From UBA7672 sp964550535 (GTDB lineage Bacteria; Pseudomonadota; Alphaproteobacteria; Caulobacterales; Hyphomonadaceae), in NCBI GenBank assembly GCA_964550535.1, contig CAZJZQ010000040.1:1-24933 (forward strand): a stretch of 24,933 bases of DNA, in the 5' to 3' direction. Under the pieces are notes generated by a model. That model had not been told where the DNA came from, made no database searches, and saw nothing but the letters and a program-made list of their open reading frames with translations. Positions 7,394 through 14,997 of the stretch are shown one piece after another (within the stretch, counting starts at the first letter, position 1; each line of letters begins with the position of its first letter). The position numbers and the translations under genes were made by a program.

Positions 7394-9148
7394 ATGAAAG
7401 TATTAAACGTGACGCAATTCACTGACTTCGGCCTCAACCCGGCGATTGTCCGCGCGTTGGGCGAAAAAGGCTACACGCAACCCACGCCGATCCAGCAGAA
7501 AGCCATCCCCGGCGTGATGGAGGGGCGCGATCTTCTCGGCATCGCGCAGACCGGCACGGGCAAGACCGCTGCGTTCGCGCTGCCCATCCTGCACCGTCTC
7601 GCCGCCGATCGCCGCGCTGCGCCGAAACGCGGCTGTCGCGCCCTTGTGCTCTCGCCCACGCGCGAACTGGCGACGCAGATCGCTGACAGCTTCCGCATCT
7701 ATGGCGAGCATCTCGGCTTCTCCGTCATCACCATCTTCGGCGGCGTCGGTCATGGGCCGCAGCGCGCAGCGCTGGCGCGTGGCGTCGACATCATCGTCGC
7801 GGCGCCGGGCCGTCTTCTCGATCACCTCGCCGAGCGCGATGCAGACCTCTCGAAGCTGGAAATCTTCGTCCTCGACGAAGCCGACCAGATGCTCGACATG
7901 GGCTTCATCGTGCCGATCCGGAAGGTGGTGAAACACCTGCCGGCCAAACGCCAGAACCTGTTCTTCTCCGCCACCATGCCGTCCGATATCGGCAAGCTGG
8001 CCAGCGAACTGCTCACTGATCCCCTGCAAGTCTCGGTCGCGCCGCAAGCCACTACGGCCGAGCGCGTGAATCAGCAGGTCGTCTTCGTCGATCATAAGGT
8101 GAAGCGCGGCCTTCTGGTCGAGCTGTTCGCCAACAACGACTTCCGCCGCGTGCTGGTCTTCACACGCACCAAGCGGGGCGCCGATCGCGTGGCGCGCATC
8201 CTCGAAGGCGCGGGCGTCTCCGCCGCCGCGATCCATGGCAACAAGTCGCAGAACCAGCGTGAACGCGCGCTCGTCCTCTTCAAGGAGGGTGAAACCCGCG
8301 CGCTCGTCGCCACGGATATCGCCGCGCGCGGTATCGACATTTCATCTGTCTCCCACGTCGTGCAGTTCGATCTGCCGGATGTGCCGGAACAGTATGTCCA
8401 CCGCATCGGCCGCACGGCGCGGGCAGGGCGCGAAGGCTCCGCCGTTGCTTTCTGCGCCGATGACGAACGCGATCTGCTGCGCCAGATCGAGAAAGTCACG
8501 CGCCAGAAAATTCCGGCGATGGATCGCCGCAATGACGAAGCGCTGCGTGCGCTCGCAGCCGCCTCGCCGGAGCCCAAGGCCGAAGCGCGCGGCGAACCCG
8601 CCCCGCGCCGTGGCCAGCGCAGCGGCCGTGGCGGCGGTCAGCCGTCGCGCCGCAACGAAGGACAGCGCCGCCAGGGACAGCAATCCCGCAATGGCAAGTC
8701 CGCGTCGCCGCAGTCTCCGGCGAACGGCATCCCGCAATTCGCGTCCACCGAACCCTTCCGCCCCAAGCCCCGTCCGCAGGGCGATGCGGCGTCCGCGCGC
8801 AGCGACGCGCCGCGTAACGCTGATGGCCCTTCGCGTGGCGACGGCGAAGGCCGCAACCGCCGCCGTGGCGGCAACGGTCATGGCAACGGTCAGGGCAAAG
8901 GCAATGGCGGCGGATCGCCCGGCTGGTCCGGCGTCGATTCGAAACGCGGCTCCGCGAAAAGCGCGAACCACAATGGCGGGCAGCAGAAGTCCGGCGGCAA
9001 GCCGCACCGCAAGGGCGCCAACAACGACCAGCGCTCGGGCGCGCCCAACGCGCCTCGCAACGATGTGATGCGCGTCAGCGGCGGAAACCCGGCCGGCATG
9101 TCGTCCTCGGCGGCGGATCTGATGAAACACCTGTCGCGCGGCAGGTAA
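7394..9148 (+). CDS. rhlE: DEAD-box ATP-dependent RNA helicase, RhlE type
   Basis: 584 aa. All helicase motifs are present in order: Q motif (GYTQPTPIQ, 26-34), I AQTGTGKT (51-58), Ia PTRELA (88-93), II DEAD (161-164), III SAT (192-194), IV VLVFTRTK (253-260), V ATDIAARGID (306-315) and VI HRIGRTARAG (336-345). It unwinds structured RNA using ATP, in cold adaptation, ribosome assembly or RNA decay. From about residue 385 to the end is a roughly 200-aa low-complexity tail rich in Arg, Gly, Asn, Ser and Gln, ending MKHLSRGR, probably disordered and RNA-binding. The start is ATG 7394; GTG 7409 in the same frame is possible because many relatives begin just before the F-x-x-x-GL motif. Upstream in-frame sequence is not protein-like. 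It is convergent with the hydrolase gene. Confidence 0.93.
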   Translation: MKVLNVTQFTDFGLNPAIVRALGEKGYTQPTPIQQKAIPGVMEGRDLLGIAQTGTGKTAAFALPILHRLAADRRAAPKRGCRALVLSPTRELATQIADSFRIYGEHLGFSVITIFGGVGHGPQRAALARGVDIIVAAPGRLLDHLAERDADLSKLEIFVLDEADQMLDMGFIVPIRKVVKHLPAKRQNLFFSATMPSDIGKLASELLTDPLQVSVAPQATTAERVNQQVVFVDHKVKRGLLVELFANNDFRRVLVFTRTKRGADRVARILEGAGVSAAAIHGNKSQNQRERALVLFKEGETRALVATDIAARGIDISSVSHVVQFDLPDVPEQYVHRIGRTARAGREGSAVAFCADDERDLLRQIEKVTRQKIPAMDRRNDEALRALAAASPEPKAEARGEPAPRRGQRSGRGGGQPSRRNEGQRRQGQQSRNGKSASPQSPANGIPQFASTEPFRPKPRPQGDAASARSDAPRNADGPSRGDGEGRNRRRGGNGHGNGQGKGNGGGSPGWSGVDSKRGSAKSANHNGGQQKSGGKPHRKGANNDQRSGAPNAPRNDVMRVSGGNPAGMSSSAADLMKHLSRGR

Positions 9149-9158
9149 GATAAGCTGT

Positions 9159-9183
9159 CCTCCCTCAGAAAATCTGGGGGAGG
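9159..9183. terminator. Bidirectional hairpin between convergent genes
   Basis: CCTCCCTCAGA and TCTGGGGGAGG pair over 11 bp (one G-U) around an AAA loop, 11 nt after the helicase stop and 10 nt beyond the hydrolase stop on the other strand. The U tract is poor on both sides, but position and stability favour a shared terminator. Confidence 0.6.
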
Positions 9184-9192
9184 CGGTCCGCT

Positions 9193-9891
9193 TCAAATCC
9201 CATGAAATTCCGCGATGCGCGCCGCCAGCCAGTCTGGCTGTTCCAGCGGCAGCATGTGGCCGGCGTTCACCGCGACCTCCAGGCGGCTGTGCGGCGCGCG
9301 CGCGTGCATCTGCTCGATATGGTCGAGGCGCACCAGCCGGTCGTCATCCGCGCCGATGAACATCACCGGACATGACAACTTGCCCATCCGCTCCATCTGT
9401 GACGCTCGCCGCGTCGTCTCGCGCATCTGCGCCAGCAGTACAGGCTGCCCCAGCTCGCGATCCATGGCGCGGATCACATCCGTGACAGCGGGGTCCTGTT
9501 GCCGGGAAGGGTGCACGAACTGGTTCATGCGTGATGTGGCGATGCCGCGATATTCGTGCGTCTCCAGAAACGCCACCACCTTCGCCCTGTCCGCCTTCTC
9601 TTCCTCCGACAAGCCATAGGCCGAGGTGCAGATCGCAATCAGCGACGCCACGCGCTCAGGATGATCCAGCGCATATTCCAGCGACAGATACCCGCCCATC
9701 GAGAAACCAACGAGATGCGCCGGCCCGTCCGCAGACGCCTCGTGAAACGCGGCGCGGATATCCTCGCGCGTCAGCCGTGTTTCGACGGGCACATAGCGGG
9801 GCTCGATTCGCGCCCCAAGCTCGCGCCAGACCGCTTCCCAAACGCGCCGGTCGCACATCGTCCCGGGCGCAAAGGTTAAGGCGGTCGTCAT
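9193..9891 (-). CDS. Alpha/beta-fold hydrolase
   Basis: 232 aa, cytoplasmic (no signal). The catalytic triad is visible: nucleophile Ser64 in GFSMGG, an acid among Asp182-184 in GADDDRLV, and His212 in NAGHMLPLEQP. There is only a short lid region (about 95-165). The family includes esterases, lactonases and C-C bond hydrolases; the substrate cannot be told from sequence. It starts at ATG 9891 with GGAAAG upstream, 21 nt after the moxR stop, so the two are probably co-transcribed. Confidence 0.88.
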   Translation of the reverse strand: MTTALTFAPGTMCDRRVWEAVWRELGARIEPRYVPVETRLTREDIRAAFHEASADGPAHLVGFSMGGYLSLEYALDHPERVASLIAICTSAYGLSEEEKADRAKVVAFLETHEYRGIATSRMNQFVHPSRQQDPAVTDVIRAMDRELGQPVLLAQMRETTRRASQMERMGKLSCPVMFIGADDDRLVRLDHIEQMHARAPHSRLEVAVNAGHMLPLEQPDWLAARIAEFHGI

Positions 9892-9912
9892 GCTGCGGCT
9901 TTCCGGGCGGGC

Positions 9913-10770
9913 CTAACCATTCTCCCGCCGCGCCAGGAAGGCGAGGCGTTCAAACAGCTGGATATCCTGTTCGTTCTTCAGCAGGGCGCCGTGGAGGGGA
10001 GGGACCAGCTTGTTGGGGTTCTTCTCGCGCAGCGTCTCGACGTCGATGTCTTCGCTCATCAGCAGCTTCAGCCAGTCGAGCAGTTCGGACGTCGACGGTT
10101 TCTTTTTCAAGCCCGGCACGTCGCGCATGCGGTAAAAGGTCGACAGCGCCTCGCTCACCAGACGCTTCTTGATGCCGGGGAAGTGCACGTCGATGATCGA
10201 GGCCATCGTCTCGTTGTCCGGGAATTTGATGTAGTGGAAGAAGCAGCGGCGCAGGAAAGCGTCCGGCAGTTCCTTCTCGTTGTTCGAGGTGATGATGACA
10301 ACCGGGCGCACCTTCGCCTTGATCGTCTCGTCGATCTCGTAGCAGTAAAACTCCATGCGATCGAGTTCCTGCAGAAGATCGTTCGGGAATTCGATATCCG
10401 CCTTGTCGATCTCGTCGATCAGCAGAACCGGGCGCACGGGCGCGGTGAACGCCTCCCACAGCTTGCCCTTCTTGATATAGTTGCGGATGTCCCTGGCGCG
10501 TTCCTCGCCGAGTTGTCCGTCACGCAGGCGCGCGACCGCGTCGTACTCATAGAGGCCCTGGTGGGCCTTGGTGGTGGACTTCACGTGCCACTCGATGATC
10601 GGCATGCCCAGCGAGCGCGCGACTTCCAGCGCCAGCATCGTCTTGCCGGTCCCCGGCTCCCCCTTCACCAGCAGCGGCCGCTCCAGCGCGATGGCGGCGT
10701 TAACCGCGACCTGCAGGTCCGCCGTCGCAACATAATGCTCGGACCCTTCAAAACGCTTCTTGTCGCTCAT
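9913..10770 (-). CDS. MoxR-family AAA+ ATPase
   Basis: 285 aa. Walker A GEPGTGKT (37-44), Walker B LLIDEID (116-122), sensor 1 TSNN (161-164) and an arginine-finger region (FLRRCFF, 172-178). MoxR ATPases act as chaperones for metal or cofactor insertion and normally work with a VWA protein; the CoxE-like VWA gene at 1800-2999 is the obvious candidate partner, about 7 kb away on the same strand. The start is ATG 10770 (MSDKKRF; GGGGAAAG upstream); an in-frame ATG at 10809 would add a non-conserved 13 aa. It is followed after 21 nt by the alpha/beta hydrolase. Divergent from flbT; the 248-bp region between them must carry both promoters. Confidence 0.92.
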   Translation of the reverse strand: MSDKKRFEGSEHYVATADLQVAVNAAIALERPLLVKGEPGTGKTMLALEVARSLGMPIIEWHVKSTTKAHQGLYEYDAVARLRDGQLGEERARDIRNYIKKGKLWEAFTAPVRPVLLIDEIDKADIEFPNDLLQELDRMEFYCYEIDETIKAKVRPVVIITSNNEKELPDAFLRRCFFHYIKFPDNETMASIIDVHFPGIKKRLVSEALSTFYRMRDVPGLKKKPSTSELLDWLKLLMSEDIDVETLREKNPNKLVPPLHGALLKNEQDIQLFERLAFLARRENG

Positions 10771-11018
10771 TCCCGGCTTTCCCCGCCTCGGACCATGGTT
10801 TCCGCCCATAGAGCGGATTTGGGCGCCAATGTGAAGGCTTCGGGCGCCTGACGGGGCGTGGCGAGCCGAAGCAGGGGGGCCGCCGGAACCGCATTTTCCC
10901 GTGCGGAGGCTGGTAACCGGCGGGCAAGCAAACCTTAAGGGTTCGGCGGCTAGACCTTCAGGGCGGCGGCGTCCAGATTCCCCGGAGTCGGGGGCAGGGC
11001 GCCGGTCGGGAGGAATTT

Positions 11019-11444
11019 ATGCCGCTCAAACTTTCGCTCAAGCCGGGCGAACGCTTTGTCATCAATGGCGCGGTCCTCCAGAATGGTGATCGCCGCGCGG
11101 TTCTGCTGTTGCAGAACAAGGCATCCATCCTCCGTGAGAAGGACATTATCCAGCCGGAGGACGCCACCACGCCCGCCCGCCGGATCTATTTCCCGATCAT
11201 GATGATGTATCTGGACCCGGGCGAAGCGCGGAAATTCCACGACGAATTCGTGATGCGGCTCAATGAGTTCATGGGCGCGGTGCGCTCGCCAGAGGTTCTC
11301 AAGGAATGCGTGTCGCTCTCCGGCGAGGTGATGGCGCAGGACTACTACAAGGCGCTCACGCGCTGCCGGAAGCTTCTCACCTACGAGCAGGGATTGCTGG
11401 GTAATGTCGATTCAGGCCTACCAGGCGACGGCGGCGAAGACTGA
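11019..11444 (+). CDS. flbT: Flagellin mRNA regulator FlbT
   Basis: 141 aa, full length for the family. Begins MPLKLSLKPGERFVINGAV with the conserved NGAVLQNGDRR, then IYFPIMMMYLDPGE and a helical C-terminal half ending in an acidic tail. In Caulobacter, FlbT acts on the 5' leader of flagellin mRNA and limits flagellin translation until hook assembly, opposite to FlaF. Strong RBS GGGAGG before ATG 11019. Its last 41 nt overlap flaF in another frame, so the pair is co-transcribed and probably translationally coupled. The first flagellin gene downstream, with its hairpin-rich leader, is the likely target. A weak -24/-12-like pair (GG 10912-10913, GC 10924-10925) lies 93 nt upstream. Confidence 0.95.
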   Translation: MPLKLSLKPGERFVINGAVLQNGDRRAVLLLQNKASILREKDIIQPEDATTPARRIYFPIMMMYLDPGEARKFHDEFVMRLNEFMGAVRSPEVLKECVSLSGEVMAQDYYKALTRCRKLLTYEQGLLGNVDSGLPGDGGED

Positions 11445-11769
11445 GTCGCCGCGCCAGACGGAATATCGCGCTTTCGCGACGGCCACGCGCGGGCTGATCG
11501 ACGCTGCATCCCTGCCAGCGACCGATATTGGCGGGCGAGCCAACGCGCTGGCGAAAAACCGCCGCCTGTGGTCGCTGCTGGCGTCTGACTGTGCGGCGGA
11601 AGGCAACCAGCTTTCACCGCCGTTGCGCGCGCAGATCATCTCGCTCTCGTTGTTCGTCGATCGCCATTCCAGCGCCGTGATGCGCAATGGCGAGAGCTTC
11701 GACGTGCTGATCGAGATCAACCGCATGATGATGCAGGGCCTCGGCGCCACGCCCGCCCACACGCCCTGA
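11404..11769 (+). CDS. flaF: Flagellar regulator FlaF
   Basis: 121 aa, the usual size. Begins MSIQAYQATAAKTESPRQTEYRAF in the typical FlaF pattern, with KNRRLWSLLASDC (51-63) and LSLFVDRHS near the end of the core. FlaF is needed for flagellin production and export in alphaproteobacteria and opposes FlbT; both are reported to interact with flagellin. Cytoplasmic. ATG 11404 lies inside the end of flbT (41-nt overlap). A hairpin 2 nt past the stop separates it from the flagellin gene. Confidence 0.94.
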   Translation: MSIQAYQATAAKTESPRQTEYRAFATATRGLIDAASLPATDIGGRANALAKNRRLWSLLASDCAAEGNQLSPPLRAQIISLSLFVDRHSSAVMRNGESFDVLIEINRMMMQGLGATPAHTP

Positions 11770-11770
11770 G

Positions 11771-11789
11771 CGGCGGCAACTGGCCGCCG
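11771..11789 (+). terminator. Hairpin after flaF
   Basis: CGGCGGC, 5-nt loop, GCCGCCG: a perfect 7-bp GC stem beginning 2 nt after the flaF stop, followed by CCTGTTATTT. Probable intrinsic terminator of flbT-flaF, with an imperfect U tract. Confidence 0.5.
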
Positions 11790-11867
11790 GCCTGTTATTT
11801 CGCCTCAACCGTTAAGCGGAAATCACGCGCCGTTAACCGGCGTGAGCCTTGACGCAGCGCGTTCTTC

Positions 11868-11882
11868 TGGCCGCCCCAACGC
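11868..11882 (+). promoter_or_regulatory. Candidate sigma-54 promoter of flagellin 1 (weak)
   Basis: TGGCCG then AACGC, with GG (11869-11870) and GC (11881-11882) separated by the required 10 nt. The TTG part of the -12 element is absent. If used, it gives a leader of about 130 nt containing both downstream hairpins. Best match in this intergenic region, but low certainty. Confidence 0.3.
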
Positions 11883-11964
11883 GCCATGGTGATTGCGGTT
11901 CCGCAAAATACTGAAACCGCTGCACCAATTTTTAGGACTGTTCAGGCAAGGTCACGGAATGTCG

Positions 11965-12004
11965 GCGCAAAATGCGCGGACGGCCGGTCAAAATGACCGG
12001 TTTT
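11965..12004 (+). promoter_or_regulatory. Two tandem CAAAATG-centred inverted repeats in the flagellin 1 leader
   Basis: GCGCA-AAA-TGCGC (11965-11977) and CCGGTCA-AAA-TGACCGG (11984-12000) share the same core and loop; their centres are 21 bp apart. The second is followed by TTTT (12001-12004) like a small intrinsic terminator, 7 nt before the RBS AAGGGA. They may be RNA hairpins (FlbT target or attenuator) or paired protein sites two helical turns apart. Seen directly; function inferred. Confidence 0.5.
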
Positions 12005-12027
12005 AATCCAGAAGGGACTAGACCGTC

Positions 12028-13299
12028 ATGCTTAGCGTGAACTCGAACTTCGGCGCGTCCATCGCGCTCCAGAACCTCAACTCCACCAACAAAGAACTGA
12101 ACGAAGTCCAGAACCGCATCAGCACCGGTCTCAAGGTGTCGAGCGCTCGGGACAATGGCGCGGTGTTTGCGATCGCCCAGGGCCAGCGCGCGCGCGTCTC
12201 CTCGCTCGCGGCCGTCCAGGAAGGCATGGGTCGCGTGACGAACGTGATCGATTCCGCTCTGAACGCCGGTACTGCGGTCTCCGACCTCCTCGTCCAGCTG
12301 AAAGAGAAGGCGACCGCCGCCCAGTCGGCCGACCTCTCCGAAGAGCAGCGTAACTCGCTGCAGGCCGACTTCGCCGGCCTGCGTGCAACGATCAACACGG
12401 TCGTCGGCACTGCCGTGTTCAACGGCGCCAACCTGATCGACAACACGACAGCAACGCTTCGCGTTCTGACGTCGGACCTCGACACGGGCACGGGCGCTGG
12501 CAACGTCGCCACCGTTTCGGGCGCGGCCAAGCCGGCTACGGCTCTGACCCCGACCCGTTCGGACCTGATGATCAACGCTTCGGAAGCGTGGGACGCGACC
12601 AACAACACGATGGTCGCCAACGACTACGTGATCCTGACCCAGGGCGGAAACAGCTACTCCTTCCAGGTGACGGCCACGACCACGATCCAGCAGTTCGTCG
12701 ATGGCGTTAACGCCGCGACGGGCGGCCGTATCACGGCGTCGTACAACGACTCCACGGGCGTGCTGAGCTACCAGGCGAACGCTGCTGAAGCCACGGCCGA
12801 CTTCACGGTGGAAATCAACTCCGCCGCTGACGGCTCAGGCACGGCTCGCCAGTCGAACTTCACCAACGGCGTCGCCGCCACCACCGCTGCTGACGCTACG
12901 GACGCAGCTGACGCTCGTCCCTCGTCGGTCGTCACGGTTGTCGGTTACGACTTCCGCGTCGGCGGCACGGGCGCGCTCAACAGCCTGCTGTCGCTGAACA
13001 TTGGCGGCTCCGGCACCACCGGCGCCACGGCGGCGATCGCCGCCCTGGATACCGCCATGAACACGGTGAACACGAACCTCGCCACGCTGGGTTCGCAAGC
13101 CAAGGCGCTGGACGTCCAGCAAGACTTCCTCAGCAAGCTGTCGGACACCGTCGAAAAGGGCATCAGCAACCTCGTCGACGCCGACCTCGCGAAGGAATCG
13201 GCCCGCCTCCAGTCGCTGCAAATCAAGCAGCAGCTCGGTGCGCAGGCTCTGTCCATCGCCAACCAGGCGCCGCAGCTGGTTCTGTCCTTCTTCCGTTAA
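12028..13299 (+). CDS. Flagellin 1 (long form)
   Basis: 423 aa. Conserved D0/D1 ends: N-terminal MLSVNSNFGASIALQNLN to about residue 150 (QNRISTGLKVSSARDNGA; FNGANLID), and C-terminal from about 330 to the end (KQQLGAQALSIANQAPQ). The middle, about 150-330, is a Thr/Ala/Asp-rich surface domain that makes the protein longer than the roughly 275-aa Caulobacter flagellins. No signal peptide; exported by the flagellar type III system and polymerised into the filament. RBS GAAGGGA upstream of ATG 12028. It lies behind flbT-flaF and ahead of a sister flagellin 85% identical and collinear without gaps. Expression is probably controlled by FlbT through its leader, by analogy with Caulobacter. Confidence 0.96.
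   Translation: MLSVNSNFGASIALQNLNSTNKELNEVQNRISTGLKVSSARDNGAVFAIAQGQRARVSSLAAVQEGMGRVTNVIDSALNAGTAVSDLLVQLKEKATAAQSADLSEEQRNSLQADFAGLRATINTVVGTAVFNGANLIDNTTATLRVLTSDLDTGTGAGNVATVSGAAKPATALTPTRSDLMINASEAWDATNNTMVANDYVILTQGGNSYSFQVTATTTIQQFVDGVNAATGGRITASYNDSTGVLSYQANAAEATADFTVEINSAADGSGTARQSNFTNGVAATTAADATDAADARPSSVVTVVGYDFRVGGTGALNSLLSLNIGGSGTTGATAAIAALDTAMNTVNTNLATLGSQAKALDVQQDFLSKLSDTVEKGISNLVDADLAKESARLQSLQIKQQLGAQALSIANQAPQLVLSFFR
12661..12797 (+). repeat. Near-identical central block shared with flagellin 2 (copy 1)
   Basis: Matches 14269-14405 with a single mismatch in 137 bp (12691), including 106 identical bases in a row, while flanking codons differ including at third positions. Suggests recent duplication or gene conversion in the surface-domain coding region (residues about 212-257). 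Confidence 0.85.
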
Positions 13300-13310
13300 T
13301 CCGGAAAAAC

Positions 13311-13334
13311 AGCCGGCCGGACTACCGGCCGGCT
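13311..13334 (+). terminator. Strong GC hairpin after flagellin 1
   Basis: AGCCGGCCGG, ACTA loop, CCGGCCGGCT: a perfect 10-bp stem 11 nt past the stop, flanked by TCCGGA on both sides, which can extend it. No U tract; may stabilise the mRNA 3' end ahead of the terminator at 13364-13403. Confidence 0.5.
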
Positions 13335-13363
13335 CGTCCGGACCAAGGGACAGACGAACTTCC

Positions 13364-13403
13364 AAAAAGGGCGGATGCGGCCAACCGGCTGCATCCGCCT
13401 TTT
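13364..13403 (+). terminator. Rho-independent terminator after flagellin 1
   Basis: A-rich lead, then GGGCGGATGC pairing with GCATCCGCC (one bulged G) around a 12-nt loop, ending in TTTT. The A and T flanks can extend the stem. Best intrinsic terminator in the window; it isolates flagellin 1 from flagellin 2. Confidence 0.8.
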
Positions 13404-13411
13404 GCGTTCAT

Positions 13412-13452
13412 TACGTCGTCTGACGACGTATTCGACCCGGCAATTCCTGCCG
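13412..13452. promoter_or_regulatory. Two inverted repeats upstream of the flagellin 2 promoter (candidate enhancer sites)
   Basis: TACGTCGT-CTG-ACGACGTA (13412-13430, perfect 8-bp arms) and CGGCA-ATTCC-TGCCG (13438-13452, perfect 5-bp arms) lie about 110-150 bp upstream of the -24 element, where an activator such as FlbD would bind. No regulator gene is in the window; binding is inference. Confidence 0.4.
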
Positions 13453-13558
13453 CGCAGCGCTGATCTTGCCGGGCGCCGCGATCAGGCGGATCCTCGCTGT
13501 TAACCTCGAAATTCAGTTGTTTCCGGGCCTTGGGGCCGGCCTGTTAAGGTTTACGGAC

Positions 13559-13574
13559 TGGCACGCCGCTTGAA
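13559..13574 (+). promoter_or_regulatory. Sigma-54-type promoter of flagellin 2
   Basis: TGGCACG, 4 nt, TTGAA: a near-perfect -24 element and a good -12 element with correct spacing; the usual GC at -12 is GA. It predicts a start near 13584 and a leader of about 50 nt. Flagellin genes in Caulobacter use sigma-54 promoters, which supports the call. Confidence 0.6.
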
Positions 13575-13635
13575 GGTCATCTTCCGACCGGCGCCCGAGG
13601 AGGGTGTCACCACTGGGTACGTTCGGGAGCACTCG

Positions 13636-14910
13636 ATGCTTAGCGTCAACACGAATTACAGCGCGATGATCGCGCTCCAGAACCTCAACGCCACCAACTC
13701 GGATCTCGAGAGCGTTCAGAACCGGATCAGCACCGGCCTGAAGGTGAGCAGCGCCAAGGACAATGGCGCGGTGTTCGCCATCGCCCAGGGCCAGCGCGCC
13801 CGGGTCGCAGGTCTGGCCTCGGTGCAGGACGGCATCAACCGCGCCACCAACGTGATGGACGCGGCCCTCAACGCCGGCAAGGCGGTCTCGGACCTTCTCG
13901 TCCAGCTCAAGGCGATGGCGACCGCCGCCCAGTCGGCCGACCTCTCCGAAGAGCAGCGCAACATGCTGCAGGCCGACTTCACCGGCCTGCGCGCGACGAT
14001 CAACACGGTCGTCGGCACTGCCGTGTTCAACGGCGCCAACCTGATCGACAACACGACGCCGACCCTTGCGGTCCTTACCTCGGACCTCGACACAGGCACG
14101 GGCGCTGGCGATGTCGCCACAGTGACGGGCGCGGCCAAGCCGGCTGCTGCTCTGACCCCGACCCGTTCGGACCTGATGATCAACGGCTCGGAAGCCTGGG
14201 ATGCGGCCAACAACACGATGGTCGCCAACGACTACGTGATCATCACCCAGGGCGGCAACAGCTACGCGTTCCAGGTGACGGCCACGACCACGATCCAGGA
14301 GTTCGTCGATGGCGTTAACGCCGCGACGGGCGGCCGTATCACGGCGTCGTACAACGACTCCACGGGCGTGCTGAGCTACCAGGCGAACGCTGCTGAAGCC
14401 ACGGCTGACTTCACGGTGGAAATCAACGCGGCTGCGGATGGTTCGGGCGCGGCCCGCCGCTCGAACTTCGTCAACGGCGTCGCCGCCACCACCGCTGCTG
14501 ACGCTACCGACGCTCCCGATACACGGCCCAGCTCGACTCTCATCATCACCGGCTTCGACCTGCGCGTCGGCGGCACGGGCGCGCTCAACGGCCTGCTGGC
14601 GCTGAATATCGGCGGCGCCAATACGAACGGGGCTACCCAGGCGGTCGCCGCGCTCGACGCAGCGATGAACACGGTGAACTCCAACCTCGCCACCCTGGGC
14701 GCGCAAGCGAAAGCCCTCGACGTGCAGCAGGAGTTCATCGCGAAACTCTCCGACACGGTCGAGAAGGGCATCAGCAACCTCGTCGACGCCGATCTGGCCA
14801 AGGAAAGCGCCAAACTCCAGTCGCTACAGATCAAGCAGCAGCTCGGAGCCCAGGCCCTCTCCATCGCCAACCAGGCGCCGCAAGTTATCCTGTCCCTGTT
14901 CCGGGGCTGA
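13636..14910 (+). CDS. Flagellin 2 (long form)
   Basis: 424 aa, same domain plan as flagellin 1: conserved ends (MLSVNTNYSAMIALQNLN; KQQLGAQALSIANQAPQ) and a Thr/Ala-rich central domain. By my alignment it differs at about 64 of 423 positions, with no indel before the extra C-terminal Gly. Differences cluster in the first 30 residues, at 58-80 and at about 300-345, while about 212-257 is nearly identical at DNA level. The start is ATG 13636 (GGGAG RBS, matches flagellin 1); the longer frame from TTG 13570 lies over the -12 promoter element and is not coding. Exported filament subunit. Its own sigma-54-type promoter suggests regulation separate from flagellin 1. Confidence 0.96.
   Translation: MLSVNTNYSAMIALQNLNATNSDLESVQNRISTGLKVSSAKDNGAVFAIAQGQRARVAGLASVQDGINRATNVMDAALNAGKAVSDLLVQLKAMATAAQSADLSEEQRNMLQADFTGLRATINTVVGTAVFNGANLIDNTTPTLAVLTSDLDTGTGAGDVATVTGAAKPAAALTPTRSDLMINGSEAWDAANNTMVANDYVIITQGGNSYAFQVTATTTIQEFVDGVNAATGGRITASYNDSTGVLSYQANAAEATADFTVEINAAADGSGAARRSNFVNGVAATTAADATDAPDTRPSSTLIITGFDLRVGGTGALNGLLALNIGGANTNGATQAVAALDAAMNTVNSNLATLGAQAKALDVQQEFIAKLSDTVEKGISNLVDADLAKESAKLQSLQIKQQLGAQALSIANQAPQVILSLFRG
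14269..14405 (+). repeat. Near-identical central block shared with flagellin 1 (copy 2)
   Basis: Partner of 12661-12797 at a constant offset of 1608 bp, the same offset as the two start codons, so the genes are collinear. One mismatch (14299) in 137 bp. Confidence 0.85.
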
Positions 14911-14981
14911 TACGGCGGCCTGACGGCCAGAAAGAAAGCCAGAAGGAAAGACGGGCCACATCGTTCCGTCAGGCGTCCGGC

Positions 14982-14997
14982 CCCCGCCGGATCGCCC
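14982..14997 (+). terminator. Hairpin after flagellin 2
   Basis: TCCGGC-CCCC-GCCGGA, a 6-bp perfect GC stem about 70 nt past the flagellin 2 stop, extendable by GCG/CGC, with no U tract. Position is approximate to a base or two. It may only be a structured spacer ahead of the third flagellin-like gene. Confidence 0.3.

Noticed and set aside
10911..10926. Possible sigma-54 promoter for flbT (GG-N10-GC)
   Set aside because: Spacing is right but the TT of the -12 element and most of the -24 consensus are missing; GG-N10-GC is frequent in such GC-rich DNA.
13513..14706. 397-codon minus-strand ORF over flagellin 2 (and similar ORFs opposite other genes)
   Set aside because: Antisense shadow of a GC3-rich gene; Arg/Gly/Val/His-rich composition and no RBS or family match.
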